Assembly: GCA_016868895.1 (NCBI GenBank)
Contig: VGFK01000003.1
Coordinates: 1 to 64,000, forward strand
Source of the DNA: Bacteroidota bacterium
Lineage (GTDB): Bacteria; Bacteroidota; Bacteroidia; Chitinophagales; Chitinophagaceae
Direction of reading: 5' to 3'
Length of the DNA stretch: 64,000 nt
Shown: piece after piece, positions 17,474 through 26,394 of the stretch
Position numbering within the stretch: position 1 is the first letter of the stretch
Layout: each line of letters opens with the position of its first letter
Program-made: the position numbers and the translations under genes
The notes under the pieces: model-generated
Told to the model about the DNA's origin: nothing
The model's database searches: none
Seen by the model: the letters and a program-made list of their open reading frames with translations, nothing else

Positions 17474-18664
17474 ATGGTACGATTAGCAATGTTGGGGTCC
17501 GGTTTCATCGGACGATTTTATGCAGATTCCATTCAGGGATTGAGGAGTAAAGACCGCATCGTTTCAATTTATTCGCGCAGGGAAGTACAGGCCAAAAAGT
17601 TTGCCGAGGATTATGGATGCGATCATTATACGACTGTGATTGAAGAATCGATTGCGCATCCCGATGTGGATATGGTTTGTATTTCCCTACCGAATAATCT
17701 GCATGAAGAAGCGGTTAACCTCTGTGTGAAGCACAAGAAAGCGGTCATCACTACCAAGCCATTGGGACGCAATGCGACCGAGGCCAAGCGCATGCTCGAG
17801 GCGGTTGAGAAGGCCGGCATATTCAATGGGTATTTAGAGGACCTCGTTTATACGCCAAAATTTTTAAAGGCATACGAAAGTGTAAAGAATGGAGCATTGG
17901 GAAGAATCCTCTGGGCGAAGTCGCGCGAAACCCATCCTGGTCCCCACTCCGATTGGTTCTGGGACATGGAGCAAGCGGGTGGCGGTTGTATTTTGGATCT
18001 GGGTTGTCACTGCGTTGAAATCACGCGCAGTTACATTGGGAAGGACATTAAACCCGTGGAAGTCATGTGCTGGGCGGATACCCAGGTGAAGCCCATTGAA
18101 GCAGAAGACCACGCCATTGGCTTGGTGAAATACGAGAACGGAGCGATTGCGCAGTTTGAGGTCAGCTGGACCTTCCGCGGTGGACTCGATCTGCGCGATG
18201 AAGTGATGGGAACCGAAGGAACGATTTGGATCAATGGATTTTTGCGCACCGGCTTTGATATGTTCACAACCGGTAAGGGCGCAGATTATGTAGCAGAAAA
18301 AGCAGAAAGCAATTCAGGTTGGTTGTTTCCGGTAGGAGATGAGCTCAATGAATTGGGATACAATCACATGTTTGCGGAAATGTTCAACTGTTTTGAATCG
18401 AATACATCACCTCGTGAAACATTTTACGATGGGTATGTCGTGAATGCAGTGCTCGATGCAGCTTACCGCAGTGCAAAATCAAAATTATGGGAGCCGGTCA
18501 AGTTAGAGGAATGGCGCGGCAGGGTAGGAGTGACCAAGGATAGTCACCTTGTTGAATTCGATGCCGACCATTATCTCGTTAAAGAAGAGATGACCCACTA
18601 CGGCACTAAAAAACTCATCTTAAAAGAAAAAGCCACAGGAAAAATCATAGAGAAGATCGTGTAA
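17474..18664 (+). CDS. Gfo/Idh/MocA family oxidoreductase
   Basis: This 396-residue NAD(P)-dependent dehydrogenase has an N-terminal Rossmann fold (L-G-S-G-F-I-G-R-F near residue 7) and the family motif T-T-K-P-L-G-R (where E-K-P is common). A second alpha/beta domain contains G-G-C-I-L-D-L-G-C-H, which carries the usual D-x-x-x-H active-site pair. The substrate is most likely a sugar, inositol or a derivative; sequence alone does not say which. It is probably co-transcribed with the MFS transporter 25 bp upstream. Its 3' end and stop codon lie inside a perfect hairpin shared with the terminator of the convergent korA-like gene. Confidence 0.87.
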   Translation: MVRLAMLGSGFIGRFYADSIQGLRSKDRIVSIYSRREVQAKKFAEDYGCDHYTTVIEESIAHPDVDMVCISLPNNLHEEAVNLCVKHKKAVITTKPLGRNATEAKRMLEAVEKAGIFNGYLEDLVYTPKFLKAYESVKNGALGRILWAKSRETHPGPHSDWFWDMEQAGGGCILDLGCHCVEITRSYIGKDIKPVEVMCWADTQVKPIEAEDHAIGLVKYENGAIAQFEVSWTFRGGLDLRDEVMGTEGTIWINGFLRTGFDMFTTGKGADYVAEKAESNSGWLFPVGDELNELGYNHMFAEMFNCFESNTSPRETFYDGYVVNAVLDAAYRSAKSKLWEPVKLEEWRGRVGVTKDSHLVEFDADHYLVKEEMTHYGTKKLILKEKATGKIIEKIV

Positions 18665-18676
18665 TGCGATCTTCTC
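18650..18676. terminator. Perfect 10-bp hairpin between convergent genes
   Basis: GAGAAGATCG (18650-18659) pairs exactly with CGATCTTCTC (18667-18676) around a seven-base loop that contains the oxidoreductase stop codon. It begins 3 bp beyond the korA-like stop. On the minus strand it is followed by TATGATTTTTCC, so it best fits a terminator for the leftward gene. On the plus strand no T-run follows. Confidence 0.6.
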
Positions 18677-18679
18677 CTG

Positions 18680-20527
18680 CTATAGGTATTTTTGAATCTC
18701 CTGCGTCAGTTCACCTTTTGTTATCGGAGTGCCTTTGATTTTATTGTATCCTTTCGCGTCGACGAAATAAAAATCGCGAATGATTTTGATCAACTGGCCG
18801 TTATTGATTTCAGGAATCAATACGGTATCAAATGATTTTAAGATCTCACCTAAGTTGCGGGGAAACGGTCGCATGTATCTCAAATGCGCATGCGAAACCG
18901 CGTGCCCTTCTGCCATCAGTTCCATCACTGCGCTTTTGATGGCGCCGTAAGTGCTTCCCCAACCCAACACCAGAACCTTTCCCTTGGCTGCACCGGTATC
19001 GATTTTTTGTTCGGGGATGTAATTGGCAATCAGGTCGACTTTCGCCTGGCGTGTTTTGACCATGTGTTCATGGTTATCCGGATCGTAACTCACATTTCCG
19101 GTAATGTCCTGTTTTTCCAATCCACCAATTCGGTGTTCCAATCCCTTTGTTCCCGGAACTGCCCAGGGGCGAACCAGTTTTTCATCCCGCAGATAGGGCT
19201 TGAACCGCTCTTCTCCTTCGTCCAATGCTTTTTTGAAAGTCACGTTGATTGCAGGAAGATCATCTGTCTGAGGGAACATCCAGGGTTCTGCGCCATTGGC
19301 GATGTATCCATCGCTCAGAAACATCACCGGTGTCATGTGCTGCACTGCAATGCGTGCGGCTTCATAGATGGCATCAAAACAATCGCTGGGAGTGGATGCG
19401 GAGATCACGGGCATGGGGCATTCGCCGTTTCTGCCGTAGTAAGCTTGCAGTAAATCGCTCTGTTCGGTTTTTGTCGGGAGTCCCGTTGAAGGTCCACCGC
19501 GTTGCACATCAATGATGATCAATGGAATTTCCAGCATCACGGCCAATCCCATCGCTTCGCCCTTGAGGGCAATGCCGGGACCGGATGTCGTGGTGATGGC
19601 CAGCGATCCGCCATAGCTGGCGCCAATCGCCGATGCAATACCGGCAATCTCATCTTCCGCCTGGAATGTTTTTACACCAAAGCTTTTCAACTTACTCAGG
19701 TCGTGTAAAATATCAGAAGCAGGGGTGATGGGATAGGAGCCGAGGAACAGAGGCAATCCACTTTTTTCAGAAGCCGCGATGAGTCCCATCGACAACGCCT
19801 GATTGCCCATGATTGAACGGTACGTACCAGGCTTCATTTTTGCACGTTCTACACGATAACGGGTGGTGAAGGTTTCAGTGGTATCACCGTAGTTGTAGCC
19901 GGCTTGTAGTGCTTTGATGTTCGCATTCAGGATATCATCCTTATTGTCAAACTTTTCTTTGAGGAAAGAGAGGGTGCTGTCCATGTCCCGACTGTACATC
20001 CAATATAAAAACCCAAGCACGAACATATTTTTTGCACGATCCTTTTCTTTCGTGCCCATGGTGATTTCTTTGAGGGCTTCCCGCGTCATCTTGGTCACAT
20101 CCATGCGGATTACTTCGAATCCATCCAAGGATTGATCTTCCAACGGATTTACACCATCGGGATAATTGGCCAACCGTAAATTTTTTGCATCAAACCCATC
20201 CACGTTTGCGATGATCTTGCCACCGCGTTTGATTGTTTTCAGATTTGTTTTCAGAGCGGCTGCATTCATGGCAACCAGCACATCGCATTGATCGCCCGGT
20301 GTAAACACGGCATCGCTAGAAAACCGAAGCTGGTATCCGCTTACGCCTGGTAATGTACCCTGGGGGGCACGAATCTCTGCTGGGAAATCGGGGAACGTTG
20401 CCAGGTCGATGCCCAGCAGAGCCGTATTGTTGGTGAACTGGCTACCGGTCAGCTGCATACCATCACCGCTGTCGCCTGCGAACTTGATCACGATATCCTG
20501 CAACAGCTCTTCTTTTCTTTGGATCAT
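18680..20527 (-). CDS. korA: 2-oxoacid:acceptor oxidoreductase, fused gamma-alpha subunit (KorA-like)
   Basis: This 615-residue protein fuses the gamma domain (about 1-190; F-A-G-D-S-G-D-G-M and R-A-P-Q-G-T-L-P-G) to the alpha/pyrimidine-binding domain (about 220-615; G-S-Y-P-I-T-P-A-S and T-S-G-P-G). The segment R-G-G-P-S-T-G-L-P-T-K-T-E-Q-S-D-L and a C-terminal L-V-L-G-W-G-S-T-Y-G complete it. With a thiamine-diphosphate beta subunit it would decarboxylate 2-oxoglutarate or a related 2-oxoacid to the acyl-CoA, reducing ferredoxin. No beta subunit gene (korB, normally next door) is present on either side, so the partner must be encoded elsewhere. It has a leader with a hairpin and a possible promoter about 77 bp upstream. 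Confidence 0.87.
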   Translation of the reverse strand: MIQRKEELLQDIVIKFAGDSGDGMQLTGSQFTNNTALLGIDLATFPDFPAEIRAPQGTLPGVSGYQLRFSSDAVFTPGDQCDVLVAMNAAALKTNLKTIKRGGKIIANVDGFDAKNLRLANYPDGVNPLEDQSLDGFEVIRMDVTKMTREALKEITMGTKEKDRAKNMFVLGFLYWMYSRDMDSTLSFLKEKFDNKDDILNANIKALQAGYNYGDTTETFTTRYRVERAKMKPGTYRSIMGNQALSMGLIAASEKSGLPLFLGSYPITPASDILHDLSKLKSFGVKTFQAEDEIAGIASAIGASYGGSLAITTTSGPGIALKGEAMGLAVMLEIPLIIIDVQRGGPSTGLPTKTEQSDLLQAYYGRNGECPMPVISASTPSDCFDAIYEAARIAVQHMTPVMFLSDGYIANGAEPWMFPQTDDLPAINVTFKKALDEGEERFKPYLRDEKLVRPWAVPGTKGLEHRIGGLEKQDITGNVSYDPDNHEHMVKTRQAKVDLIANYIPEQKIDTGAAKGKVLVLGWGSTYGAIKSAVMELMAEGHAVSHAHLRYMRPFPRNLGEILKSFDTVLIPEINNGQLIKIIRDFYFVDAKGYNKIKGTPITKGELTQEIQKYL

Positions 20528-20545
20528 TGTTGTTTTTTTTAATAT

Positions 20546-20564
20546 GAGGCTTTTAACAAGCCTC
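20546..20564. promoter_or_regulatory. Hairpin in the korA leader
   Basis: GAGGCTT (20546-20552) and AAGCCTC (20558-20564) are exact inverted repeats with a TTAAC loop. It sits 19 bp upstream of the korA ATG (20527), inside the leader if the element at 20604-20611 is the promoter. No T-run follows in the leftward direction, so an operator or mRNA structure is more likely than a terminator. Confidence 0.45.
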
Positions 20565-20603
20565 TACACAAGGGATTCGTTGAAATTAATTAATTTTATA
20601 CAA

Positions 20604-20611
20604 CAAATTTA
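20604..20611 (-). promoter_or_regulatory. Possible -7 promoter element for korA
   Basis: On the minus strand this reads TAAATTTG, a TAnnTTTG match, 77 bp upstream of the korA start. This leader is much longer than those of other genes in the window, which makes the assignment less certain. Confidence 0.4.
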
Positions 20612-20617
20612 CCCAAT

Positions 20618-21376
20618 ATGGCACTTTTCAATTCAAGCAATCCCGCCTTATCCGAAAAAGCGTTTCACCGTTCATCGGGGCTATCCGGATCCGGAACCAT
20701 GTCGTTTCGCGGGACGCTCAACAAATTTGGTTTTTTGTTTCTGATGATGATGGCCACTTCCTTCTATGTATGGAATGAGGCCAGCGTGGACAATAACATT
20801 CAGGGATATGTAATGGGGGGTGCAATCGGTGGATTGATCGTCGCTCTGGTCCTCATATTCAAACCCCAGCTGGCGCAATACCTGGCTCCGGCTTATGCAT
20901 TGCTGGAGGGACTGGTAATTGGGGCCATTTCAGCCCTATACAATGACGCCTTCAGTCAGGTAGCTCCTGGCATTGTGATGCAGGCGGTCGCGCTGACTTT
21001 CGGCACGGCCATTTCCATGTATTTGCTGTACAGCTTTGGTGTGATCCGGGTTACCGACCGTTTCCGCTCCATCATGTTTGCGGCAGTCGGCGGCATTGCC
21101 TTGTTTTATTTCATCACCTTTATTTTATCTCTTTTTGGAGTTCAGATGAACTTTCTTCACAATGGAAGTCCGCTGAGCATCGGTATTTCCCTAGTCATTA
21201 CAGGTATTGCAGCCCTCAGTCTTTTGCTCGACTTTGACCGGATCCAGCAGGGTTCATCCATGGGTGCCCCCAAGTACATGGAATGGTACTGTGCTTTTGG
21301 ATTGCTGGTTACACTCGTCTGGTTATATGTAGAGATCCTTCGACTTCTTGGCAATATATACGGTAGAAGGAATTAG
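20618..21376 (+). CDS. BAX inhibitor-1/YccA family membrane protein
   Basis: This 252-residue inner-membrane protein has a soluble N-terminus (about 1-38) and seven predicted helices. Family features are M-S-F-R-G-T-L-N-K-F, A-P-A-Y-A-L-L-E-G-L-V-I-G-A-I-S and the pH-sensing aspartate-type segment L-L-L-D-F-D-R-I. The C-terminal A-F-G-L-L-V-T-L-V-W-L-Y-V-E-I-L-R-L-L is also typical. Bacterial relatives such as YetJ are calcium-leak channels and YccA modulates FtsH; neither role is shown here. It is a single gene divergent from korA. Confidence 0.9.
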   Translation: MALFNSSNPALSEKAFHRSSGLSGSGTMSFRGTLNKFGFLFLMMMATSFYVWNEASVDNNIQGYVMGGAIGGLIVALVLIFKPQLAQYLAPAYALLEGLVIGAISALYNDAFSQVAPGIVMQAVALTFGTAISMYLLYSFGVIRVTDRFRSIMFAAVGGIALFYFITFILSLFGVQMNFLHNGSPLSIGISLVITGIAALSLLLDFDRIQQGSSMGAPKYMEWYCAFGLLVTLVWLYVEILRLLGNIYGRRN

Positions 21377-21432
21377 TATATATAGTTAATTGCTTTTCAA
21401 TATTTTATAAACCTGTTGACAAACCTACCCTT

Positions 21433-21491
21433 AAAAATACGTAGTGCTGTGTACGCAATTATACCTCCAAAAATACGTTTTGGACGTAGTG
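21433..21491. repeat. Two spaced direct repeats upstream of the DUF11/OmpA remnant
   Basis: AAAAATACGT occurs at 21433-21442 and 21469-21478 (36 bp apart). The octamer ACGTAGTG occurs at 21439-21446 and 21484-21491. They lie 36 bp or more upstream of ATG 21527, where regulatory sites would be expected. The significance is uncertain in AT-rich sequence. Confidence 0.35.
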
Positions 21492-21526
21492 TTTTTAACC
21501 CAAACAGCTGGTTTTAAGATAATTAG

Positions 21527-21996
21527 ATGAGAAAATTCTGGTTAAGTCTCGTTTTATTACTATTCGTGAATGCAATTGCATTGGCTCAAAACGTGGGCCA
21601 ACCCGTTGCAGGAAGCGATATTTCTATTGTGAAAACAGTAGATAAGGCATTCGCCAGAGTAGGAACAGAGGTTGTCTTCACGTTGGAACTTAGAAATCTT
21701 GGTCCCGCTACTACACGTAAGGTAGAAGTAGAGGATATTCTACCCAATAGATTTACATTTATATCTGCTTCGAGCCTTAATTACGATACCGACTTAGAAG
21801 GAGATGTAGATTACAACCTGAAGCTCTCTGAAAAGCGTGCAAAAGTTAGTACGCAATACCTGATGAGCTATGGCATCAAAGCCAATCGCATCTCGACTGA
21901 CTATTTTGGAAAGTCCGCCCCATCGTTCCCACGTTCGAAGAACGCCTTGGGTGGATGAACAGGAGAGCAGAAGCGATTTTGGTTAGGAAGAAATAA
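21527..21996 (+). pseudogene. Chimeric DUF11/OmpA-like surface protein remnant with a frameshift
   Basis: From ATG 21527 the frame gives a signal peptide (1-20, ending A-L-A-Q) and the first part of a DUF11/CARDB-like extracellular repeat (D-I-S-I-V-K-T-V-D-K ... L-R-N-L-G-P-A-T). At residues 84-90 it switches to an OmpA C-terminal motif (E-G-D-V-D-Y-N-L-K-L-S-E-K-R-A ... Y-F-G-K-S-A-P). The zero frame ends at 21958. The expected OmpA tail, V-P-T-F-E-E-R-L-G-W-M-N-R-R-A-E-A-I, reads in another frame from 21925 to the TAA at 21994-21996. Adding one C to the C-run at 21918-21921 restores one frame with S-A-P-I-V-P-T. The likely history is an internal deletion fusing the ends of a large DUF11-OmpA protein, plus a one-base deletion (or sequencing error). 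Confidence 0.75.
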
Positions 21997-22007
21997 TCTC
22001 CCTTCCA

Positions 22008-22814
22008 TTAGAAGCCATCGCCGTCGAGCATATTGCCCAATCCGCCGAGAATGCTGCCTTCTTCTCTTCTGCTGGTCGTGCCATACGAAATGATTTTGCT
22101 GGCCAATCGGCTGACCGGTAATGTTTGGATCCAAACTTTACCAGGTCCGCGCAGGGTTGCAAAGAACAATCCTTCTCCACCGAAAATGGAATTTTTGATT
22201 CCGCCGACAAACTGAATATCGTAATCGACTGTTTGGGTAAATGCTACTACGCAACCGGTATCGATCTTGAGGACTTCCCCTGGTGTCAAATAGCGTTCAA
22301 ACACGTGTCCACCTGCATGTACAAAAGCAAGACCATCGCCTTCCAGCTTTTGCATGATGAATCCTTCTCCGCCAAATAGGCCAGTCCCAAGTTTACGCTG
22401 GAACGCGATCCCAACATTGACTCCCTTCGCTGCACAGAGGAATGCATCTTTTTGACAAATCACGCGACCATCCAACTGCTGGAGATCAAGTGGAATGATC
22501 TTCCCAGGATAGGGTGATGCAAACGATACGCGTTTCTTGCCCTGACCGACATTGGTGAATGCCGTCATGAACAGGCTTTCGCCCGTCAGCAGTCGCTTGC
22601 CTGCTGAAAACAGTTTTCCCAATACACCCTGGTTCTGACCGGAGCCATCCCCAAAAATTGTTTGCATTTGAACTCCTTCATCCATCATCATGAAGGCGCC
22701 CGCTTCTGCAATGGCGGTCTCCTGAGGGTCGAGCTCGACCTCAACGTACTGCATTTCTTCGCCTACAATCTTGTAGTCGATTTCATGATTGGAGCGTGTG
22801 CTAAATGTTTCCAT
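22008..22814 (-). CDS. AIM24/TIGR00266 family protein
   Basis: This 268-residue soluble, beta-rich protein belongs to the TIGR00266/AIM24 family. It contains repeated glycine-rich motifs such as A-G-A-F-M-M-M, L-F-G-G-E-G-F-I-M-Q-K-L, A-G-G-H-V-F-E-R, G-C-V-V-A-F and I-F-G-G-E-G-L-F-F. The tail is Gly-rich (L-G-G-L-G-N-M-L-D). The molecular role in bacteria is not established. Its first 14 bases overlap the 3' end of the RND permease gene, so it is probably the last gene of the efflux operon and translated by coupling. Whether it takes part in efflux is unknown. Confidence 0.85.
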   Translation of the reverse strand: METFSTRSNHEIDYKIVGEEMQYVEVELDPQETAIAEAGAFMMMDEGVQMQTIFGDGSGQNQGVLGKLFSAGKRLLTGESLFMTAFTNVGQGKKRVSFASPYPGKIIPLDLQQLDGRVICQKDAFLCAAKGVNVGIAFQRKLGTGLFGGEGFIMQKLEGDGLAFVHAGGHVFERYLTPGEVLKIDTGCVVAFTQTVDYDIQFVGGIKNSIFGGEGLFFATLRGPGKVWIQTLPVSRLASKIISYGTTSRREEGSILGGLGNMLDGDGF

Positions 22815-25800
22815 ACCACGTTTTTTTGCCTGTTATTTTTTTATAAATATACATGAGACCGGTCAATGCAAAGAAGAACGGACCGAGCAGCCCCAGAATA
22901 GAAATCCATCTACCCCCAAAGAATTTAGACATCGGACGTTTCAGGCGTTCTGCAATCAGGTACATCGCCGGTACGATCAACAGTGTCATGAAGAACGCGA
23001 ACATGAGTCCCCAGATAATGGTCAGCGATAGCGGCTTCCAGAACACCATGTTGTCGCCTCCAAAATAAATGTGCGGATTCAGTTCGGAGAACAGCGTGAT
23101 GAAATTGATGTTGAATCCGATGGCCAATGGTATGAGTGCTAAAATAGCGGCAAGTGCTGTAAGCAGCACCGGCACTATGCGCGTTTTTCCCGCTTCGATC
23201 ACAGCCTCGCGTGTGCGCACGCCTCTTGATCGAAGTTCGTCTGCAAACTCTATGACCAAAATGCCGTTCTTGACTACGATTCCCGACAAGCCCACTATGC
23301 CGATACCCGTGGTTACCACGGCAAATGTGGATCGGAATATGGCATATCCGAGCAACACTCCGATTAGACTGAACATGATCTCGCTCAATACGATCATGGT
23401 TTTGCTGTATGAATTGAATTGCAAGATGAGGATCATGAGGATGAGTCCCACAGCAATGAACAACGCATTGCTCAAGAATGCAGCTGTCTCCTGTGTTTGT
23501 TGTTCCTCGCCGGTCTGTTTCACCGTTACACCTTCTGGCTTATTTTGAAAGGCATCAATGTATTCTTTAATCTCAGCGTTCACCGCCTGTGGCGTATAGC
23601 CTTGTGAGATGAGCACATTCGAGAAGATCGTGATTACCCGTTTTTGGTCCTTGCGCTTGATGCTGCCGTAGGTGGTACTCAGATCAGATTTTACTACGGA
23701 GCTGATGGGGACCTGCTTGATTTGTCCCGTTGTGAAATCCCGGTACGTGATGCGCATGTTCAAAAGTTCGGACAAGGTTTTACGTTGAGAGGCATCGTTG
23801 CGCAAGATGATTTTGTATTCGTCTTCCCCGATTTTAAGCTTGGAGATTTCTTTACCAAAAAGGGCAGTACGGATTTCCAGGCCTACTTGTCCCGTTGAAA
23901 TACCCTGCATCAATGCACGTTCGCGATCAATGCTCAACGCGATTTCTGGATTATTGAAATCCACATCAATCTTAAGCTCTTCCACACCCGGAATATTCTT
24001 ATCGCCCAAGTAATTTCGCAATGCGATCGCGGTATTGGCTAGCTCTTCGAAATTTTCTCCAGAGACTTCTATATTGACCGGTGATTGAGTGGGAGGACCA
24101 TTGCTTTCCTGCGCCACACTGATCTCTGCAGACGGGATGCCTTTAACGGCCTCTCGAATCTGATCCATGTATTGTTGTGTCGGCTTGCCCTCCCGTTCTT
24201 CAAAGGGAACAAAGTTGACTTGAATCCTGCCCAGCTCCGGCCGCGTACTGCGGTCGCCGCTGTTTGGATCACTCGCGCCAACCGCCACATTGGAAATGAC
24301 GCTCTCCACCAATGGATTTTCCTTTCCATTGTTGGTTTCCAATACCGTATTGATGCGGGATTCTAAAACACCGGTAATGGAGTCGGTGTATTTCACATCT
24401 GTTCCTACAGGAAGTTTGAGGTAGACATAGATGGTATTGGGATCGCCCTGCGGAAACAGTACCACTGGCACATTCCGCATGCCAAAGAATATGAATGAAA
24501 AGATGAGCAAAGCAAATGTTCCAATGAGCATTTTGACCGGACGCCATCCTTTGGTTGTCCACCGCAGCAGACGTTCATACTGATTCATCAGCGCAGGCAG
24601 CAATCGGTTTTGGAAAAATCCAATTGCACCCGTAATGAAATAGGCATTCAGGACTATCAGGAGGCCAAAGAATATCAGCAAATTTCCTACAAAACGATAG
24701 GAAGACTGATCGGTGCCATATCCCATGATTTCAAACAAGATCCCCACGCTCATGAATAACCAGAATAATGGTTTTCTGAACACGTCCGATTTCTTTTTTG
24801 CACCGTGCTCTTCATGTTGCATGAAATCGGCTGCAAACACAGGGTTCATGATGTACGCTACAAACAGCGAAGCGGTTAGTGTGAAAATCAGCATTGTGGG
24901 CAGATAGATCATGAATTTTCCGATGATCCCCGGCCAGAATAGTAAAGGAATGAACGGTGCCAGTGTGGTAAGGGTACCAGCCAGAACCGGAACGAATACT
25001 TCACCGGCTGCATAACGTGCAGCTACTGTGGGACTGATTTTGCCTTTTCCTTCCGAAAAGATGCGGTACGTATTTTCAATCACCACGATTGCATCGTCCA
25101 CCACAATTCCCAATCCAAACAAGAGAGCAAATAACACGATGAAGTTCAGTGTTACATTGGAGCCCACGATGAAGTCGGCCGTTGGCAACAAAATAAACGC
25201 TAGGAACATGCTCAAGGGAACCGACAATGCTACGAAGAACGAGTTGGTGACTCCCATGAAGAACATGAGAATGATCATCACCAGGATGAAGCCGATCACA
25301 ATCGAGTTCACCAGCTCATCAAATGCTGCAGCAGCTTTGATGCTCAGATCGCCCGTAATATTGATTTTTAAATCTTTTGGAAACACATCAGTTCTCATTT
25401 CCTCGACAATGGCATTAATCTTTTCTGATGCATTGATGAGGTTTTCGCCAGAGCGTTTGATGATGCTGAGCGTAACCACGTTTTTGCCGTTCAGTCGCGC
25501 GTAGCTTTCTTTCTCTTTTACCGTATCGGTAATGTGCGCTAAATCTTTTAGGTAGAGTGGAGCGCCATAAATATTTTTAACGATGACATTGTTTAAATCC
25601 AGGGATGACCGAAACTGGCCATTCAGTCGCAGGGATCGTTTTTGATCACCCACTTCCAACAGACCGCCGGAGATGTCTGCATTTTCCCGTTGAATGGCCT
25701 GTTCCACATCAGAGAAGCCTACTTTCGCCGCCTCCATTTTGTAGCGGTCCATGTTGATTTGGATTTCCCGCTTCGGAGAACCCACTACATCTATGCGCGT

Positions 25801-26373
25801 GATTTCAGAGAGCTCTTCTACTTTTTCTTTCAGTTGATCGGCAAAATCACCCAGCTTTACTTCATCGTAATCGCCACTGATATTGATTGCCATGATGGGC
25901 AATTCGGATAGAGAAATTTCTTGAACAACGGGTTCTTGTGTGAGGTCAGCTGGCAGGTCTTTTTTTGCTTTATCGACGGCATCGCGCATTTTCTGAAGCG
26001 CCACGTCTGTTTTTACGGAAGTGCTGAATTCTACAATGATGGCGGAAAAATCCTGCAAAGAGTTGGAGGTGATCTTATTGATTTTTACTCCCGTGATTCC
26101 TTTTAATTGTTTTTCGATAGGACGTGTAACAAGGCTTTCGATCTCTTTGGGTGAGTTGCCTACATATACCGTCTGGACATATATATTGGGAATGACTACG
26201 TCTGGGTACTGCTCTTTTGGAAACGAGACAAACAAGCCAATACCCCAGATCGTTATGATCAACGTGAGTAAGTAGACGGCTGTCTTGTTTTTGATGGCCC
26301 AGTCGGTGGGACCAAATGTTTTTATATTTTTCAGAAGATCGTGCATCGGCTTATTTGATGATGAGTTGTCCAT
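22801..26373 (-). CDS. RND family efflux permease (AcrB/HAE1-like)
   Basis: This 1190-residue proton-driven inner-membrane pump forms a tripartite exporter with the adaptor and TolC-like genes upstream. It has an N-terminal membrane helix with F-P-K-E-Q-Y-P-D, two large periplasmic loops and the TM4 proton-relay pair D426-D427 in V-V-D-D-A-I-V. A Lys in V-V-K-N-G-I-L-V is the matching TM10 residue. It is longer than AcrB (about 1050): an extra hairpin of membrane helices sits at about 534-590 between the two halves, and an additional helix is found at the C-terminus. Substrates are probably drugs, detergents or lipids. Order is tetR-tolC-adaptor-permease-AIM24, all leftward. Confidence 0.92.
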   Translation of the reverse strand: MDNSSSNKPMHDLLKNIKTFGPTDWAIKNKTAVYLLTLIITIWGIGLFVSFPKEQYPDVVIPNIYVQTVYVGNSPKEIESLVTRPIEKQLKGITGVKINKITSNSLQDFSAIIVEFSTSVKTDVALQKMRDAVDKAKKDLPADLTQEPVVQEISLSELPIMAINISGDYDEVKLGDFADQLKEKVEELSEITRIDVVGSPKREIQINMDRYKMEAAKVGFSDVEQAIQRENADISGGLLEVGDQKRSLRLNGQFRSSLDLNNVIVKNIYGAPLYLKDLAHITDTVKEKESYARLNGKNVVTLSIIKRSGENLINASEKINAIVEEMRTDVFPKDLKINITGDLSIKAAAAFDELVNSIVIGFILVMIILMFFMGVTNSFFVALSVPLSMFLAFILLPTADFIVGSNVTLNFIVLFALLFGLGIVVDDAIVVIENTYRIFSEGKGKISPTVAARYAAGEVFVPVLAGTLTTLAPFIPLLFWPGIIGKFMIYLPTMLIFTLTASLFVAYIMNPVFAADFMQHEEHGAKKKSDVFRKPLFWLFMSVGILFEIMGYGTDQSSYRFVGNLLIFFGLLIVLNAYFITGAIGFFQNRLLPALMNQYERLLRWTTKGWRPVKMLIGTFALLIFSFIFFGMRNVPVVLFPQGDPNTIYVYLKLPVGTDVKYTDSITGVLESRINTVLETNNGKENPLVESVISNVAVGASDPNSGDRSTRPELGRIQVNFVPFEEREGKPTQQYMDQIREAVKGIPSAEISVAQESNGPPTQSPVNIEVSGENFEELANTAIALRNYLGDKNIPGVEELKIDVDFNNPEIALSIDRERALMQGISTGQVGLEIRTALFGKEISKLKIGEDEYKIILRNDASQRKTLSELLNMRITYRDFTTGQIKQVPISSVVKSDLSTTYGSIKRKDQKRVITIFSNVLISQGYTPQAVNAEIKEYIDAFQNKPEGVTVKQTGEEQQTQETAAFLSNALFIAVGLILMILILQFNSYSKTMIVLSEIMFSLIGVLLGYAIFRSTFAVVTTGIGIVGLSGIVVKNGILVIEFADELRSRGVRTREAVIEAGKTRIVPVLLTALAAILALIPLAIGFNINFITLFSELNPHIYFGGDNMVFWKPLSLTIIWGLMFAFFMTLLIVPAMYLIAERLKRPMSKFFGGRWISILGLLGPFFFALTGLMYIYKKITGKKTWYGNI

Positions 26374-26394
26374 ACTTATTTTTTATGGGTACAC

